Assembly (NCBI GenBank): GCA_910575835.1
Contig: CAJTGB010000003.1
Coordinates: forward strand, 62,001 to 126,000
Length of the DNA: 64,000 bases
Source: Lachnospiraceae bacterium
GTDB taxonomy: Bacteria > Bacillota > Clostridia > Lachnospirales > Lachnospiraceae
Direction of reading: 5' to 3'
A model generated the notes under the pieces. It was not told the origin of the DNA. It made no database searches and saw only the letters and a program-made list of their open reading frames with translations. Shown one piece after another: positions 63,465 to 64,000 of this stretch. The position numbers and the translations under genes are program-made. How positions within the stretch are numbered: the first letter of the stretch is position 1; each line of letters starts with the position of its first letter.

Positions 63465-63538
63465 ATAAGTAACCAGCCATATAGCCGAAAACTTTTTCAA
63501 TATAAGTAACCAGTCATATGGCCGGAAACTTTTTCAGT
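63465..63538 (-). repeat. Two 37-bp tandem repeats in the ABC-F leader
   Basis: 63465-63501 and 63502-63538 match at 33 of 37 positions. They lie between the attenuator and the ABC-F ribosome site. Each contains a CATATG-centred partial palindrome; their role is unknown. Confidence 0.75.
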
Positions 63539-63550
63539 GTATCAGACACG

Positions 63551-63581
63551 AAAAAAAGCTGCAAGAAAGTCTCCTTACAGC
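63551..63581 (-). terminator. Attenuator terminator in the ABC-F leader
   Basis: On the minus strand GCTGTAAG with CTTGCAGC (8-bp stem, one G-U pair, 8-base loop) followed by seven T. It stands before, not after, a gene on that strand, and the stop codon of the leader ORF lies in its 5' arm. Confidence 0.8.
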
Positions 63582-63703
63582 CTCACGAAATACACACAAT
63601 ATGCCTCCGCCGCAGATACCGGAGCCATTGTACGTTCTATTTCCAGATGAATGGGTCTTAGGACTTTCCTGCTATCAGCACAACAAAAAGACGGTATCTT
63701 CAC
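63575..63703 (-). CDS. Leader ORF of the ABC-F gene, 42 residues
   Basis: A GTG at 63703 follows AGGAGG by five bases. The ORF runs to a TAA at 63575-63577 within the 5' arm of the terminator. It ends AEAYCVYFVRL. A ribosome reaching or stalling at this stop would cover the 5' arm and let transcription continue into the ABC-F gene, the standard logic of drug-induced attenuation. A shorter start (ATG, 17 residues) inside it is possible. The stretch 63704-63877 upstream shows no other gene. Confidence 0.6.
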   Translation of the reverse strand: MKIPSFCCADSRKVLRPIHLEIERTMAPVSAAEAYCVYFVRL

Positions 63704-63877
63704 CGCGGCCTCCTGTTATGCAGTTACCGTTACGATTAGCAAGAAATAATCCTCATCCTTCCATCTCCCATCTATCTATAAATATACCATAAATATGCCG
63801 AGCATCTTCCGCCGTCTATACGATCCGGCCTGTGCTCTTTAGAAAGAATATCACAGATTCATTCAAATATCAAGAGC

Positions 63878-64000
63878 TTATTTTCTCTTCATCCTGCGGA
63901 TCTCTTCCTTCGTATCCGCGCTCACCTTCTTAGATTCCGTAATCTTCTGCAGAGATTTGTTGTAGGTAAAATCATCCAGAGAGCATCCTGACAAGAATGC
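63878..64000 (-). CDS. C-terminal end of an unrecognised protein
   Basis: 40 codons to a TAA at 63878; the gene begins outside the window. The end is basic and helical (ITESKKVSADTKEEIRRMKRK). I do not recognise the family. Confidence 0.5.
   Translation of the reverse strand, partial: AFLSGCSLDDFTYNKSLQKITESKKVSADTKEEIRRMKRK

Noticed and set aside
63423-63500. N-terminal extension of the ABC-F protein from a TTG
   Set aside because: It falls inside the 37-bp repeat, lacks a ribosome site, and AGGAGG lies within this stretch, six bases before the ATG at 63422.

Overview
The window reads as a chromosomal segment of a low-to-mid GC Firmicute, most likely a gut Lachnospiraceae (Clostridia). The grounds are strong AGGAGG ribosome binding sites, many GTG/TTG starts, a CIRCE operator, split purine-biosynthesis genes with an archaeal-type IMP cyclohydrolase, DUF5058 and DegV proteins, and an Rrf2-cysK pair. 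I do not name a species. About 50 genes are called. Most lie on the minus strand, so operons read right to left.

Layout. 1-147 is the start of a Crp/Fnr-like regulator. 478-8019 is a GH127 glycosidase followed by a full Opp/Dpp-type ABC importer. 8314-11737 is a heterodimeric ABC exporter. 12068-17351 is an operon of two membrane proteins, two M20 hydrolases and a regulator. 17860-18128 is a small type I toxin-antitoxin locus (31-residue holin-like toxin plus antisense RNA). 18254-21125 holds K+ uptake genes and a damaged-looking cysK, with rrf2-rdgB divergent. 22349-25041 is a GH4 glycosidase with a divergent AraC regulator. 25203-27404 is htpG with a perfect CIRCE.

27430-33120 is the most unusual part: a three-gene operon of a stand-alone receiver, a hybrid histidine kinase with HPt, and a hybrid kinase fused to a complete C-terminal DegV (fatty-acid-binding) domain, the last two joints being 4-nt overlaps. 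Next to it, 33146-43328 has a JetB-JetC (Wadjet/MksEF-like) pair without JetA or JetD, placed between a pentapeptide protein and secreted nuclease upstream and a MacB-like ATPase plus FtsX permease downstream.

43425-47969 is a ribose-type sugar ABC operon with an SDR dehydrogenase; its binding protein carries a one-base frameshift. 48192-49435 has a serine recombinase and a divergent XRE regulator. 49460-60620 is mostly housekeeping: smpB, rnr, secG, eno, yitT, glmM, purH-type transformylase, purO-type cyclohydrolase, a lipoprotein and an MGMT-like protein. 60617-63703 is rarA and an ABC-F gene whose leader holds a 42-codon ORF ending inside a terminator, a clear attenuator design. The window ends in the C-terminus of an unrecognised gene.
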